Assembly (NCBI GenBank): GCA_013151655.1
Contig: JAADHX010000100.1
Location: 1-7,921, forward strand
DNA: 7,921 nt
Direction: 5' to 3'
Origin: Actinomycetota bacterium
Lineage (GTDB): Bacteria > Actinomycetota > Acidimicrobiia > Acidimicrobiales > Poriferisodalaceae
The translations under genes were made by a program, and so were the position numbers. The notes beneath the pieces are model-generated. The model did no database searches, was not told the DNA's origin, and saw only the letters and a list, made by a program, of their open reading frames with translations. Below, one piece after another: positions 1 to 5,634 of the stretch (position 1 is the stretch's first letter; every line of letters begins with the position of its first letter).

Positions 1-179
1 GGCCATGAGGGCGCCATCGACAACATAGCGTTTTGGGGTCTTGACAAGCCGATCTAGCCGGTTGCTCGTCCAAGCAGGTATCGACTCGGTAACAAACAAT
101 CTAGGCGGACCTCGCTCTTGGCGTATCGCTGAGCCGTCGTCGTCTTGCCCGTAGCTCGGGGTCCATTTACGAGAACAGC
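1..179 (-). pseudogene. Remnant of a DUF4143-type AAA ATPase, internally deleted and cut by the window edge
   Basis: Two separate pieces of one protein family are read here in different frames. Bases 179 to 99 encode 27 residues beginning AVLVNGPRATGKTTTAQRYA and ending VRLD, a clear Walker A loop (GPRATGKT) with the following helix. From base 99 to base 1 a different frame encodes 33 residues including LFVTESIPAWTSNRLDRLVK and TPKRYVVDGALMA. That matches the segment these ATPases carry far downstream, at the start of the C-terminal DUF4143 domain. The central part, with Walker B and the sensor region, is missing, so the junction near 97-101 marks a large deletion with a frameshift. In the Walker A frame, a TAG stop lies two codons upstream of the first alanine, at the tandem repeat, so the N-terminus is also lost. 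Intact family members are ATPases of roughly 400 residues whose cellular role is poorly defined. The remnant continues beyond base 1. Identification is from motif recall. Confidence 0.72.
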
Positions 180-240
180 TATCTATTTGGACCAACCACG
201 ACTATCTATTTGGACCAACCACGACTATCTATTTGGACCA
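179..240. repeat. 23-bp tandem repeat, about 2.7 copies
   Basis: The unit CTATCTATTTGGACCAACCA plus CGA occurs at 179-201 and 202-224, then for 16 bases at 225-240 before it diverges. The copies are identical over their shared length. The array lies exactly at the broken 5' end of the DUF4143 ATPase remnant and introduces a stop into that reading frame. There are no spacers, so it is a simple direct repeat, probably from slippage or an imprecise rearrangement. Confidence 0.9.
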
Positions 241-297
241 GACAAGGCTACGGAGCTGGACCCAACTGAAACGCGTGCGAGCGTGCCTTCGAACCGT

Positions 298-345
298 TGA
301 GTGAGAGACCACTCATCACCCAGTGCAGTCGGTAGCTCGCACTGG
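298..345 (-). terminator. Candidate terminator region: two hairpins after the ABC exporter operon
   Basis: Just past the stop codon of the last permease gene (minus-strand TGA at 349-347) lies a perfect 7-bp inverted repeat, CCAGTGC at 320-326 and GCACTGG at 339-345, with a 12-base loop. Slightly further on is a 6-bp inverted repeat, TGAGTG at 298-303 and CACTCA at 310-315, with a 6-base loop. Neither is followed by a clear T-tract on the minus strand. A Rho-independent terminator of the classic form is therefore not proven, but the position suits the end of the operon. Confidence 0.35.
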
Positions 346-346
346 A

Positions 347-1159
347 TCAGCTGACCAAGGCTCGTTCGATGCGTCGGGATGCGATGACGGTGCCGACCGC
401 GGCGATGGCCACAAGAACCGCGGTGTGTCCGAGCATCGCCCACGACAGTTGACCCAAGTTCAGACCGCGCAATAGCGCAACGCCGTGGTAGAGCGGGCTC
501 AAATTCAGGACCCACCTGAAGTCTCCGTAGGACGAAGCGGGAAAGAACGTCGCCGAGAACAGAAACAGCGGCAGCATCGCCGTCGGTATGTACTCGAAAT
601 CCTCGACCGAGCGGATAAACGTGGCGACAACCATGCCGATCGCACCGAAAGCCAGCGCTATCAGCAGCGTGACTGGGAACATGAGCAGGCCCCACCACGA
701 CGATGTCATGCCCATGGCGGCCATCACTCCAATGAAACCGAACGCGTACAACCCACCGCGAATGGTGGCCCACAATGTGTCGCCGATGACGACGTCGCCA
801 GTGGTCATCGGCGTCGACAGCATCGAGACGTAGATCTTGTCGAACGACATACGAAAGAAGACGTTCATGGTTTCGTACATGGCACCGTTCATTGCAGATG
901 CGGCCAACAACGCCGGTGCTACGAACTCGGCGTAGGGAACCGTTCGGCCCCCCACGTCGATGTCGGCGATCAGGGAGCCGAACCCGAGTTGGGTGGAGAT
1001 TAGGAAGAAGAATGGCTCGAAGAATCCGCCGGCCAGGACCCAGATGAATCCGCCCTTGCCTACGAACCAATGGCGCTCCAGCACCCGTTGGGGTCGTCGG
1101 GCTTGGCGAAGTGACAACGGGATGAGCGCGGAGGTCATGGGCAAGAAGCGGGACCACAT
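347..1159 (-). CDS. ABC-2 type exporter permease (NodJ/DrrB-like), second permease of the operon
   Basis: A 270-residue integral membrane subunit of an ABC-2 exporter. About six hydrophobic segments are visible, near residues 38-58, 78-95, 133-152, 156-182, 192-208 and 240-260. Family signs are a TPMTTGDVVIGD segment after the second helix (116-127), the FLFSATFFP stretch (199-207) and the NLSPLYHGVALLRG motif (219-232) near the end, as in NodJ/DrrB proteins. The length is normal for the family. The ATG at 1159-1157 begins one base after the stop of the upstream permease gene (TGACATG), so translation is probably coupled. I see no good Shine-Dalgarno sequence. An internal Met at residue 8 is an alternative start. 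With the neighbouring ATPase and permease it should form a heteromeric exporter in the cytoplasmic membrane. The substrate (lipid-linked sugar, drug or other) cannot be read from the sequence. Confidence 0.9.
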   Translation of the reverse strand: MWSRFLPMTSALIPLSLRQARRPQRVLERHWFVGKGGFIWVLAGGFFEPFFFLISTQLGFGSLIADIDVGGRTVPYAEFVAPALLAASAMNGAMYETMNVFFRMSFDKIYVSMLSTPMTTGDVVIGDTLWATIRGGLYAFGFIGVMAAMGMTSSWWGLLMFPVTLLIALAFGAIGMVVATFIRSVEDFEYIPTAMLPLFLFSATFFPASSYGDFRWVLNLSPLYHGVALLRGLNLGQLSWAMLGHTAVLVAIAAVGTVIASRRIERALVS

Positions 1160-1160
1160 G

Positions 1161-1949
1161 TCAGAGGCTCAGCTTCTTAGTGAACACGCGCTGGGCCGCG
1201 AACCAGCCGACCGTCACCCAAACAAGCAGGAACCCGACATGCGCGCTAGTTGACGAAACGGTGAGGGTGTCGTGGAGTGCCCCTCGGCAGAGCTCGACGC
1301 CGTGCCATATTGGGGTGAGCCTGGCGATGAACTGGAGCCAGCCCGGTAGCTCAGTGATCGGATAGAACGCCCCGCTGAACAAGAACATCGGCACGATCAC
1401 AAATCGCAGAACGTTCGGATAGGCGAGGTCGTTCTTGCGAGAGGCCGACCACGCCACCAGTGGGGCCGAGTAGGCCACCCCGGCGAGAGCGCCGAAACCA
1501 ATGGCTGGCAACAATCCCCAGCCGCGGGTCGAGTCAAAGAACACGAGTACCAAGGCAACTCCACCGGCAGACAACAACCCTTTTGCCAGATGCCACATGA
1601 GCAGGCCACTAACGACTTCGCCAGGAGTGATCGGAGCGGTCGTTTGAGAGTGAAACGTGCCGTGCCAGACGAAACCACCGCGTATGGGCCACAAGGAATC
1701 GTTCGTGAGGATCTGCATGGCCGTCGTGGCGATGATCGCAGGGGCGAAGAACTGGAAGTAGGTGAGGTCGGCCAAAAGTTGGCCGCCTCGGGGGCCATCA
1801 TCAACCAACGACCCGACGCCAAGACCCATCCCGAGCACATACAGCAGGGGTCGGAGCACCGAACCGGCGACGTTCGATTTCCAGACCCGTAGGTACACCA
1901 TGAACTGGTATTCGAGGACCCGTATCGGTCCGGTACGAGAAGCGATCAT
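1161..1949 (-). CDS. ABC-2 type exporter permease (NodJ/DrrB-like), first permease of the operon
   Basis: A 262-residue membrane protein related to the next gene in the operon but clearly divergent from it, so the pair likely forms a heterodimeric channel. Hydrophobic segments lie near residues 30-48, 62-80, 118-138, 145-168, 178-196 and 235-252. Shared family features are APITPGEVVSG (105-115), the FLFSGAFYPI stretch (189-198) and RLTPIWHGVELCRG (210-223). Residues 18-36 carry the amphipathic N-terminal YLRVWKSN region typical of these permeases. The ATG at 1949-1947 follows the ATPase stop by seven bases, and the stop is one base from the next start, so all three genes appear to be one leftward operon. 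Exporters with one ATPase and two such permeases are common in Actinobacteria. They are often annotated as lipooligosaccharide or multidrug transporters by similarity to NodIJ and DrrAB. The actual substrate is unknown. Confidence 0.9.
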   Translation of the reverse strand: MIASRTGPIRVLEYQFMVYLRVWKSNVAGSVLRPLLYVLGMGLGVGSLVDDGPRGGQLLADLTYFQFFAPAIIATTAMQILTNDSLWPIRGGFVWHGTFHSQTTAPITPGEVVSGLLMWHLAKGLLSAGGVALVLVFFDSTRGWGLLPAIGFGALAGVAYSAPLVAWSASRKNDLAYPNVLRFVIVPMFLFSGAFYPITELPGWLQFIARLTPIWHGVELCRGALHDTLTVSSTSAHVGFLLVWVTVGWFAAQRVFTKKLSL

Positions 1950-1956
1950 CGGAAAC

Positions 1957-2895
1957 TCAGTCGACCAGAGTGCGGCCGGTCAGGCGAAGGAACACATCTT
2001 CGAGTGAGCTTCGGCGAACCAGAGCAGATTCGGGCTGAGATCCACGACGGTGGACCTCCGATAGTGCGGCTTCGCCGTCATCGGCATAGATCAATATTCG
2101 ATCGGGGAGTATCTCTTGTCTCGCGCCGATCCCGTCGACTTCTTGAGTTCGATCGGCGTTGGTGCCGGCCGGGTAACGAAGCTCGAGAACCTCACGTGGT
2201 GAGTGAGTGCGGATGAGGTCTGCCGGCGCGCCTTCGGCGACGATTGTGCCCTGATCCATGATGACCAGCCGGTCGCACAGCTGCTCGGCTTCATCCATGT
2301 AATGCGTGGTGAGAACCAGGGTGACGCCGTCTTGTTTTAGTCGGTACAGGCGGTCCCACAAGACATGGCGGGCCTGGGGGTCGAGCCCGGTTGTTGGTTC
2401 GTCCAGCAGCAACATCTCGGGGTTGTTGATGAGCGATCGAGCGATGGTTACCCGGCGTTTCATGCCACCAGAGAGCGGTTCGATCTTGCTCCTGGCGCGG
2501 TCCTTGAGCTGAACGAAGTCGAGCAGTTCAAGCGAACGTTCGCGAGCGATCTTGTAAGGGATATCGAAGTAGCGGCCGTAGATGATGAGGTTGTCTTGGA
2601 CGCTCAGTAGTTCGTCGAGTTGGTTGTCTTGGGGTACTACGCCGAGGCGAGCCCGGATCTGTTTGCCGTCGACTTCGGGGTCAAGCCCGAACAGGCTCAG
2701 CTCGCCGCCAGAGATGGGCGAAACTGCTCCGATCATGCGCATCGTCGAAGACTTACCTGCACCGTTGGGGCCAAGAAAGCCGAACGACTCGCCCTTCCGT
2801 ACTTCGAAGTCGATGCCCTTAACGGCCTCGAAATCGTCGAAACTCTTGCGCAGTTGGCGCGCCAAAATTAGCGGCGCATCACTGGCGGTGGTCAT
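1957..2895 (-). CDS. ABC exporter ATP-binding protein (NodI/DrrA-like)
   Basis: A 312-residue cytoplasmic ATPase that powers the two membrane subunits encoded downstream. All catalytic motifs are present and in order: Walker A GPNGAGKS (42-49), Q-loop Gln 89 in GVVPQDNQLDELLSVQ, signature LSGGM (141-145), Walker B MLLLDEP (161-167) with the catalytic Glu at 166, D-loop GLDPQ and H-loop His 198. The C-terminal extension ends with SSLEDVFLRLTGR (296-308), the hallmark tail of the DrrA/NodI class, and the length is typical for that class. The ATG at 2895 is the only reasonable start: upstream, the frame reaches a stop before another start codon. No Shine-Dalgarno is visible ahead of it. A TACGAT box lies about 40 bases upstream and is followed by a tiny possible upstream reading frame, described separately. 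It is first in the three-gene leftward operon. Confidence 0.95.
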   Translation of the reverse strand: MTTASDAPLILARQLRKSFDDFEAVKGIDFEVRKGESFGFLGPNGAGKSSTMRMIGAVSPISGGELSLFGLDPEVDGKQIRARLGVVPQDNQLDELLSVQDNLIIYGRYFDIPYKIARERSLELLDFVQLKDRARSKIEPLSGGMKRRVTIARSLINNPEMLLLDEPTTGLDPQARHVLWDRLYRLKQDGVTLVLTTHYMDEAEQLCDRLVIMDQGTIVAEGAPADLIRTHSPREVLELRYPAGTNADRTQEVDGIGARQEILPDRILIYADDGEAALSEVHRRGSQPESALVRRSSLEDVFLRLTGRTLVD

Positions 2896-2908
2896 CGTTG
2901 TTCTGCTG

Positions 2909-2941
2909 TCATTGTTGAACCGTAGCCATCATCGAATCGTA
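2909..2941 (-). promoter_or_regulatory. Possible -10 box plus a leaderless 6-codon upstream reading frame before the ABC ATPase gene
   Basis: On the minus strand TACGAT (2941-2936) is followed by six bases and then ATG (2929-2927). That ATG opens the reading frame ATG GCT ACG GTT CAA CAA TGA (2929-2909). The real ATPase start follows 13 bases later and has no Shine-Dalgarno. The same hexamer-N6-start geometry occurs before two other genes in this window. The transcript may therefore start at a leaderless mini-frame, with the ATPase read by reinitiation, but a chance ATG is also possible. Confidence 0.3.
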
Positions 2942-3019
2942 GCGATGAGACTGTACCGGGCGGTGCCAATTTGATGTGCTGTGGAGGCAGCAATCGACGT
3001 GATGTTCTGATGTAGCGTC

Positions 3020-3256
3020 ATGCGCACTCAGATCTCGCTGGAACAAGAACAACATGCTCTGGTCAAGCTGAAAGCCGCCGAGTTGGGTATCTCTATGGCC
3101 GAGTACATCCGAAGGCTGGTCGATCGAGATCTTGTCGACAAGTCTCTAGGTGCCGACGTGTCACAGATCTTTGGCATGGGTAGCTCCGGCGGTAGCGATA
3201 TCGCAAACGAGCCAAGTGCAGTCGAGGCGGCCATTTCTTCCCATCACCAGCAGTGA
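3020..3256 (+). CDS. Ribbon-helix-helix antitoxin (VapB-type) of module 1
   Basis: A 78-residue protein with a ribbon-helix-helix DNA-binding fold at its N-terminus: a short beta strand RTQISLE (2-8), helix 1 around 9-22, a turn LGIS and helix 2 MAEYIRRLVDRDL (26-38). The remaining tail, with QIFGMGSSGGSD near 49-60, is the kind of flexible segment that wraps around and blocks a PIN toxin. Its stop overlaps the toxin start (GTGA at 3253-3256), the usual antitoxin-first coupled arrangement. As a class, such antitoxins dimerise, bind the operon promoter and repress it with the toxin. No Shine-Dalgarno precedes the ATG at 3020, so a leaderless transcript is possible. The gene is divergent from the ABC exporter operon, with a 124-bp shared upstream region. 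The family is clear; the exact subfamily is inferred. Confidence 0.85.
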   Translation: MRTQISLEQEQHALVKLKAAELGISMAEYIRRLVDRDLVDKSLGADVSQIFGMGSSGGSDIANEPSAVEAAISSHHQQ

Positions 3257-3669
3257 CAACCTTTGTAGACACTTCGGCGTGGTACGCGGCTGCCGACCGA
3301 GCAGATCGGAGCCATGATCGAGCCACACTACGGCTCCGTGAGTTCGAGGGTCAGTTGGTGACGAGCGACCATGTTCTGATCGAGACTTGGCACCTTGCAT
3401 CAAGCCGGTTGGGCACCGACGTCGCTGAGAACCTCGTCAACTCGATCCGAAACGGTATAGCGAGGGTCGAGTGTGCAACCCTCGCCGACCTCGAGCAGGC
3501 TGCGTCGATCAGAGACGCTTACCCAGACCAACAGTTCTCGATCGTTGCCAGAACAAGCTGGTCGGTCATGTTGCGGATAGGAGTCCATCAGGCAATCGCA
3601 TTTGATCGCGACTACTCGATCTACAGGTTCGGCCGCGACAGGCGCCAGGCGTTCGTTGTTCATACCTGA
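3253..3669 (+). CDS. PIN-domain toxin (VapC-type) with an expected catalytic Asp replaced by Ala
   Basis: A 138-residue PIN-domain protein of normal length, starting with GTG inside the antitoxin stop (GTGA overlap). Family features: FVDTSAWYA with the first acidic residue Asp 6, SDHVLIETW with Glu 44, and AIAFDRD with Asp 118. The segment FSIVARTSWSVM (95-106) matches the family's FS-x-x-D-x-TS motif, but the position expected to be Asp (residue 99, codon GCC at 3547-3549) is Ala. One base change from GAC would produce this. PIN ribonucleases use these acidic residues to hold the Mg2+ or Mn2+ that cleaves RNA, and such a substitution normally abolishes toxicity. The protein may therefore be an inactive toxin that still binds its antitoxin, unless the base is a sequencing error. 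Assignment to the PIN family is strong; inactivity is inferred. Confidence 0.88.
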   Translation: MTTFVDTSAWYAAADRADRSHDRATLRLREFEGQLVTSDHVLIETWHLASSRLGTDVAENLVNSIRNGIARVECATLADLEQAASIRDAYPDQQFSIVARTSWSVMLRIGVHQAIAFDRDYSIYRFGRDRRQAFVVHT

Positions 3670-3780
3670 CCGTGTTCGTTGCTCAGCTCGATGCCCGCGA
3701 GCGGTAACCGGCATCGGCTCGGAGCGAGAATCAAAACCAAAGGGACGGTGAGTGATCTTGTTTCTGAACAACGTCGATGA
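3670..3780 (+). pseudogene. C-terminal remnant of a Phd-type antitoxin (module 2)
   Basis: Directly after the module 1 toxin stop, the frame ending at 3780 reads GARIKTKGTVSDLVSEQRR and then TGA, which overlaps the following toxin start as ATGA. Tails of this kind, ending in ...EQRR or ...KQRR just before a PIN toxin, are typical of Phd/YefM-like antitoxins. The intact antitoxin of module 3 in this window ends LEVLVAKQRR in the same relation to its toxin. A further piece in a different frame, VAQLDARER at about 3679-3705, looks like the preceding part of the same antitoxin, which would imply a frameshift. The DNA-binding N-terminal half is absent. An ATG at 3691 could still give a 29-residue tail peptide. 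It is presumably a decayed gene left by a deletion, although translation of the tail cannot be excluded. Confidence 0.6.
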
Positions 3781-4109
3781 TCACATACGTCGGCACGTCG
3801 ACGTTGCTGAAGCTGATCATCGACGAAGAGGGCTTCGACCGAGCTGCGCTGATATGGCAAGGCAGCGACTCGGTAGCGTCGGTGAGCCTTGTCGCCGTCG
3901 TTGGCGATCTATTCTTGGTCGAGGTAGGCGCTGAGCTGATTGCCGAAGCTAGCGACCTTGTCGAGACCGAGGCGTTGCGCGGCTACGACGCAGTCCATCT
4001 AGCCGCGGCGCTCCGCATCGGTGCATCGGTGTTCACCAGTAGTGACTCAGCGTCGTGCGATGCTGCGGCGCGCCGGGGAATGCACGTTGCCAATCCGCTT
4101 GTCGTCTGA
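3777..4109 (+). CDS. Degenerate PIN-domain toxin (VapC-type), internally shortened and missing catalytic residues
   Basis: A 110-residue open frame, about 30 residues shorter than the related toxin of module 3 (141 residues). Ends are well conserved: MITYVGTSTLLKL at the start and EALRGYDAVHLAAAL (65-79) plus the TSSDSA segment with Asp 90 near the end. The first catalytic Asp of the DTS motif is Gly here (residue 6, codon GGC at 3792-3794, one base from GAC). The position of the conserved Glu, which is Glu 43 in module 3, is Val 42, followed directly by GDLFLVEV, so about 30 residues between there and Asp 44 are gone. Only two of four metal-binding acids remain, Asp 71 and Asp 90. The reading frame nevertheless survives. 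It follows an antitoxin tail with an ATGA overlap. Most likely it is a dead toxin on the way to becoming a pseudogene; a residual antitoxin-binding role is possible. Confidence 0.75.
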   Translation: MITYVGTSTLLKLIIDEEGFDRAALIWQGSDSVASVSLVAVVGDLFLVEVGAELIAEASDLVETEALRGYDAVHLAAALRIGASVFTSSDSASCDAAARRGMHVANPLVV

Positions 4110-4139
4110 CCAGGCAGAGATATGGGACCTGGGAGGGGT

Positions 4140-4733
4140 CTAGATCCTTGCCAATTTGTCGACGAAGCGTGGCAGATTCGGTTCGAATCGAGTGTCGGGG
4201 CCGTGTCGGATATCTTCGAGTCGGAACCAATTCGTTGCGGCGAACTCGCCTGGGTCAGGGTGCAGGTACATCTCGACCGATCCGGTAAAGACAAACCACA
4301 GACTCACATCGGTGTGACTGAGCGAGCGTCCCTGGGTTTCTGTGACGGCCACCATCAGGGGAACCGGCCCGATCGCAGGGTGGAATGGTGGCGTAATGGC
4401 CAGTTCCCCTCTGATCTCCCGCGACGCCGCGTCGGGGGCGTCCTCGCCAGGATCGACATGGCCACCCGTTGGCAACCAGAGTCCGGCATCAAGATGATCG
4501 ACCAACAGCGCGGAATCACTCTCAGAATCGACTAGCACGCAATACGAAACCAGGTGCTTCGGGGGAGTAGCGGGTTTGGCGGTCCGGTGTAGCGGCGCCC
4601 CAGAATCTATCCAGTCCAGAATGTCTATCCGGTCGGTCCTCTCGCGCTCATCGATGGGCTCGAGCTCAGCAACCAGACGGCGGGTGCGACTTCTCATCTC
4701 ACGAAGCGTCGCGGTCGGCGAGTTGATGGCCAC
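4140..4733 (-). CDS. NUDIX hydrolase-family protein with an altered NUDIX box
   Basis: A 197-residue protein with a NUDIX fold in its centre: HLVSYCVLVD (60-69) as the first strand, LLVDHLDAGLWLPTGGHVD (76-94), and the NUDIX box from Gly 91. Against the consensus GX5EX7REUXEEXGU, the box shows Gly 91, Glu 97, Arg 105, Glu 106 and Glu 110. The first Glu of the EE pair is Gly 109 (codon GGG, complement of 4407-4409), and the late Gly is Ala 112. Those Glu residues bind metal in MutT-like enzymes, so activity may be weakened. NUDIX proteins hydrolyse nucleoside diphosphates linked to other groups; the substrate here is unknown. The 50-residue N-terminal extension is predicted helical. The start chosen is GTG at 4733-4731, with GGAG four bases upstream (4741-4738); Met 13 is an alternative. 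It is convergent with the module 2 toxin across a 30-bp gap. Confidence 0.85.
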   Translation of the reverse strand: MAINSPTATLREMRSRTRRLVAELEPIDERERTDRIDILDWIDSGAPLHRTAKPATPPKHLVSYCVLVDSESDSALLVDHLDAGLWLPTGGHVDPGEDAPDAASREIRGELAITPPFHPAIGPVPLMVAVTETQGRSLSHTDVSLWFVFTGSVEMYLHPDPGEFAATNWFRLEDIRHGPDTRFEPNLPRFVDKLARI

Positions 4734-4863
4734 GCCGCTCCACGGCTCGGTTGATTGTCATACTCGGTCGTCATCTATGGGCTGATCTTCCTGGGTCCTC
4801 CATCAAGGCGCACTGCTCGCGCTCTTGGGGCCTCTGCGGCGGTAACAAGCTGCTTTCGCGTTC

Positions 4864-5289
4864 TCAAGGCCCCAACGGATTCGAGGTATCGAGGCCATTA
4901 CGATCGGCTGCGATAAGAAGACCCTTGTCGGCGCTTGCCATGACTGTTGAGTCGGCCTTGAGCGCAGCCGCGAGATGGACTGCGTCGTAGCCCCGGAGAC
5001 CCTCGGTTTCGGCGACGGCACCTGCCGCGACGATGAGGGACGTGGTGATCGGAACGTAGTCGATCTGGGCCCACAGTTCTTCCAACTCGGCATTTGCGAT
5101 TTTGAGTCCCCCGGCGCTCAAGCGATTGGCTCGGCGAGCAGCGGCAAGAGCAGCCCGAGCCTCGACGTACCCGATTTCTGCGCAGACTAGGTGCCGGGAA
5201 TCGAGCCACAGTTGTTGCGCAGCGTCAGTGCCATCTTCGTCGTCGAGTAGAAGTTTGAGGAGAACTGAGGTGTCGATGTAGGCGATCAA
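4864..5289 (-). CDS. PIN-domain toxin (VapC-type) of module 3, apparently intact
   Basis: A 141-residue PIN protein, presumably a toxin ribonuclease that cuts RNA when its antitoxin is degraded. All four expected acidic residues are present: Asp 6 in YIDTSVLLKL, Glu 43 in GYVEARAAL, Asp 102 in GLRGYDAVHLAAAL and Asp 121 in MASADKG. The C-terminus ends in NPLGP, similar to the VANPLVV end of module 2, showing the two toxins are related. Translation starts at TTG (5289-5287), overlapping the antitoxin stop as TTGA, a coupling that would keep toxin synthesis below that of antitoxin. No better start exists, since the first conserved strand begins at residue 2. The gene is the second of a two-gene leftward operon. 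The RNA target cannot be deduced. The following 130 bp to the NUDIX start hold nothing I recognise. Confidence 0.92.
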   Translation of the reverse strand: MIAYIDTSVLLKLLLDDEDGTDAAQQLWLDSRHLVCAEIGYVEARAALAAARRANRLSAGGLKIANAELEELWAQIDYVPITTSLIVAAGAVAETEGLRGYDAVHLAAALKADSTVMASADKGLLIAADRNGLDTSNPLGP

Positions 5290-5579
5290 CGGCGTTGCTT
5301 GGCGACGAGTACCTCGAGAGGTTCACCCGGAGCGAGCTTTACTCGTCGGGTCGGAAGTCGGCGCCTGGTGCGTTGCGCAGCCACGATGACGCCAGCGTCG
5401 ATGAGCGTTTGGTATTTATCGTCGTCGGTGCCGATGGTGGTGAGTCTGGCAATTGGTCGTCCATGTTGAGTTACAGTGATTTCTTCGCCGGCCTTGACTC
5501 GCTCGAGGTAGGCCGACAGTTGGTTCTTTAACTCTCGGACCCCGACGGTTACCCGATCGGTAGTTGTGGACTCAGTCAT
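5286..5579 (-). CDS. Phd/YefM-type antitoxin of module 3
   Basis: A 97-residue antitoxin. The N-terminal half has the Phd fold signature VGVRELKNQLSAYLERV (12-28), followed by GEEITVTQHGRPIARL (31-46), the part that dimerises and binds DNA. The tail, with EPLEVLVAKQRR at the end (86-97), is the toxin-binding segment. The frame is open 15 codons further upstream, but I chose ATG at 5579-5577. Residues from there match the family start, and a TACAAT box ends six bases before it, so the longer version would run through the promoter. The stop TGA is shared with the TTG start of the PIN toxin gene. By family, the antitoxin neutralises the toxin and, together with it, represses its own promoter. 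All expected features of a functional module are present, in contrast to the two modules nearby. Confidence 0.9.
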   Translation of the reverse strand: MTESTTTDRVTVGVRELKNQLSAYLERVKAGEEITVTQHGRPIARLTTIGTDDDKYQTLIDAGVIVAAQRTRRRLPTRRVKLAPGEPLEVLVAKQRR

Positions 5580-5585
5580 GTTGGG

Positions 5586-5591
5586 ATTGTA
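5586..5591 (-). promoter_or_regulatory. -10 box of the module 3 toxin-antitoxin operon (leaderless)
   Basis: The minus strand reads TACAAT (5591-5586), then six bases, then ATG at 5579. With transcription starting about seven bases after the -10 box, the mRNA would begin at the A of the start codon. This explains the missing Shine-Dalgarno. No convincing -35 hexamer is seen. The arrangement matches leaderless promoters (TANNNT) known from Actinobacteria. Confidence 0.6.
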
Positions 5592-5634
5592 GCTGCAATT
5601 CCGGGTGGTCTGCGAGGTTGGCAAACGGGTGTTA

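Noticed and set aside
179..240. Direct repeats suggesting a CRISPR array
   Set aside because: The copies are contiguous with no spacers and fewer than three units, so it is a simple tandem repeat.
225..1157. Long minus-strand open frame of 310 codons overlapping the second permease
   Set aside because: It is Arg/His-rich low-complexity translation in another frame of a clear ABC-2 permease gene, a typical shadow in GC-rich DNA.
3008..3013. TGATGT as a -10 box six bases before the module 1 antitoxin start
   Set aside because: The spacing fits the other leaderless promoters, but the conserved second A is missing, so I do not call it.
4110..4132. Hairpin CCAGG/CCTGG in the convergent gap between the module 2 toxin and the NUDIX gene
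   Set aside because: The stem is only five base pairs with a 13-base loop and no T-tract; too weak to call a terminator.
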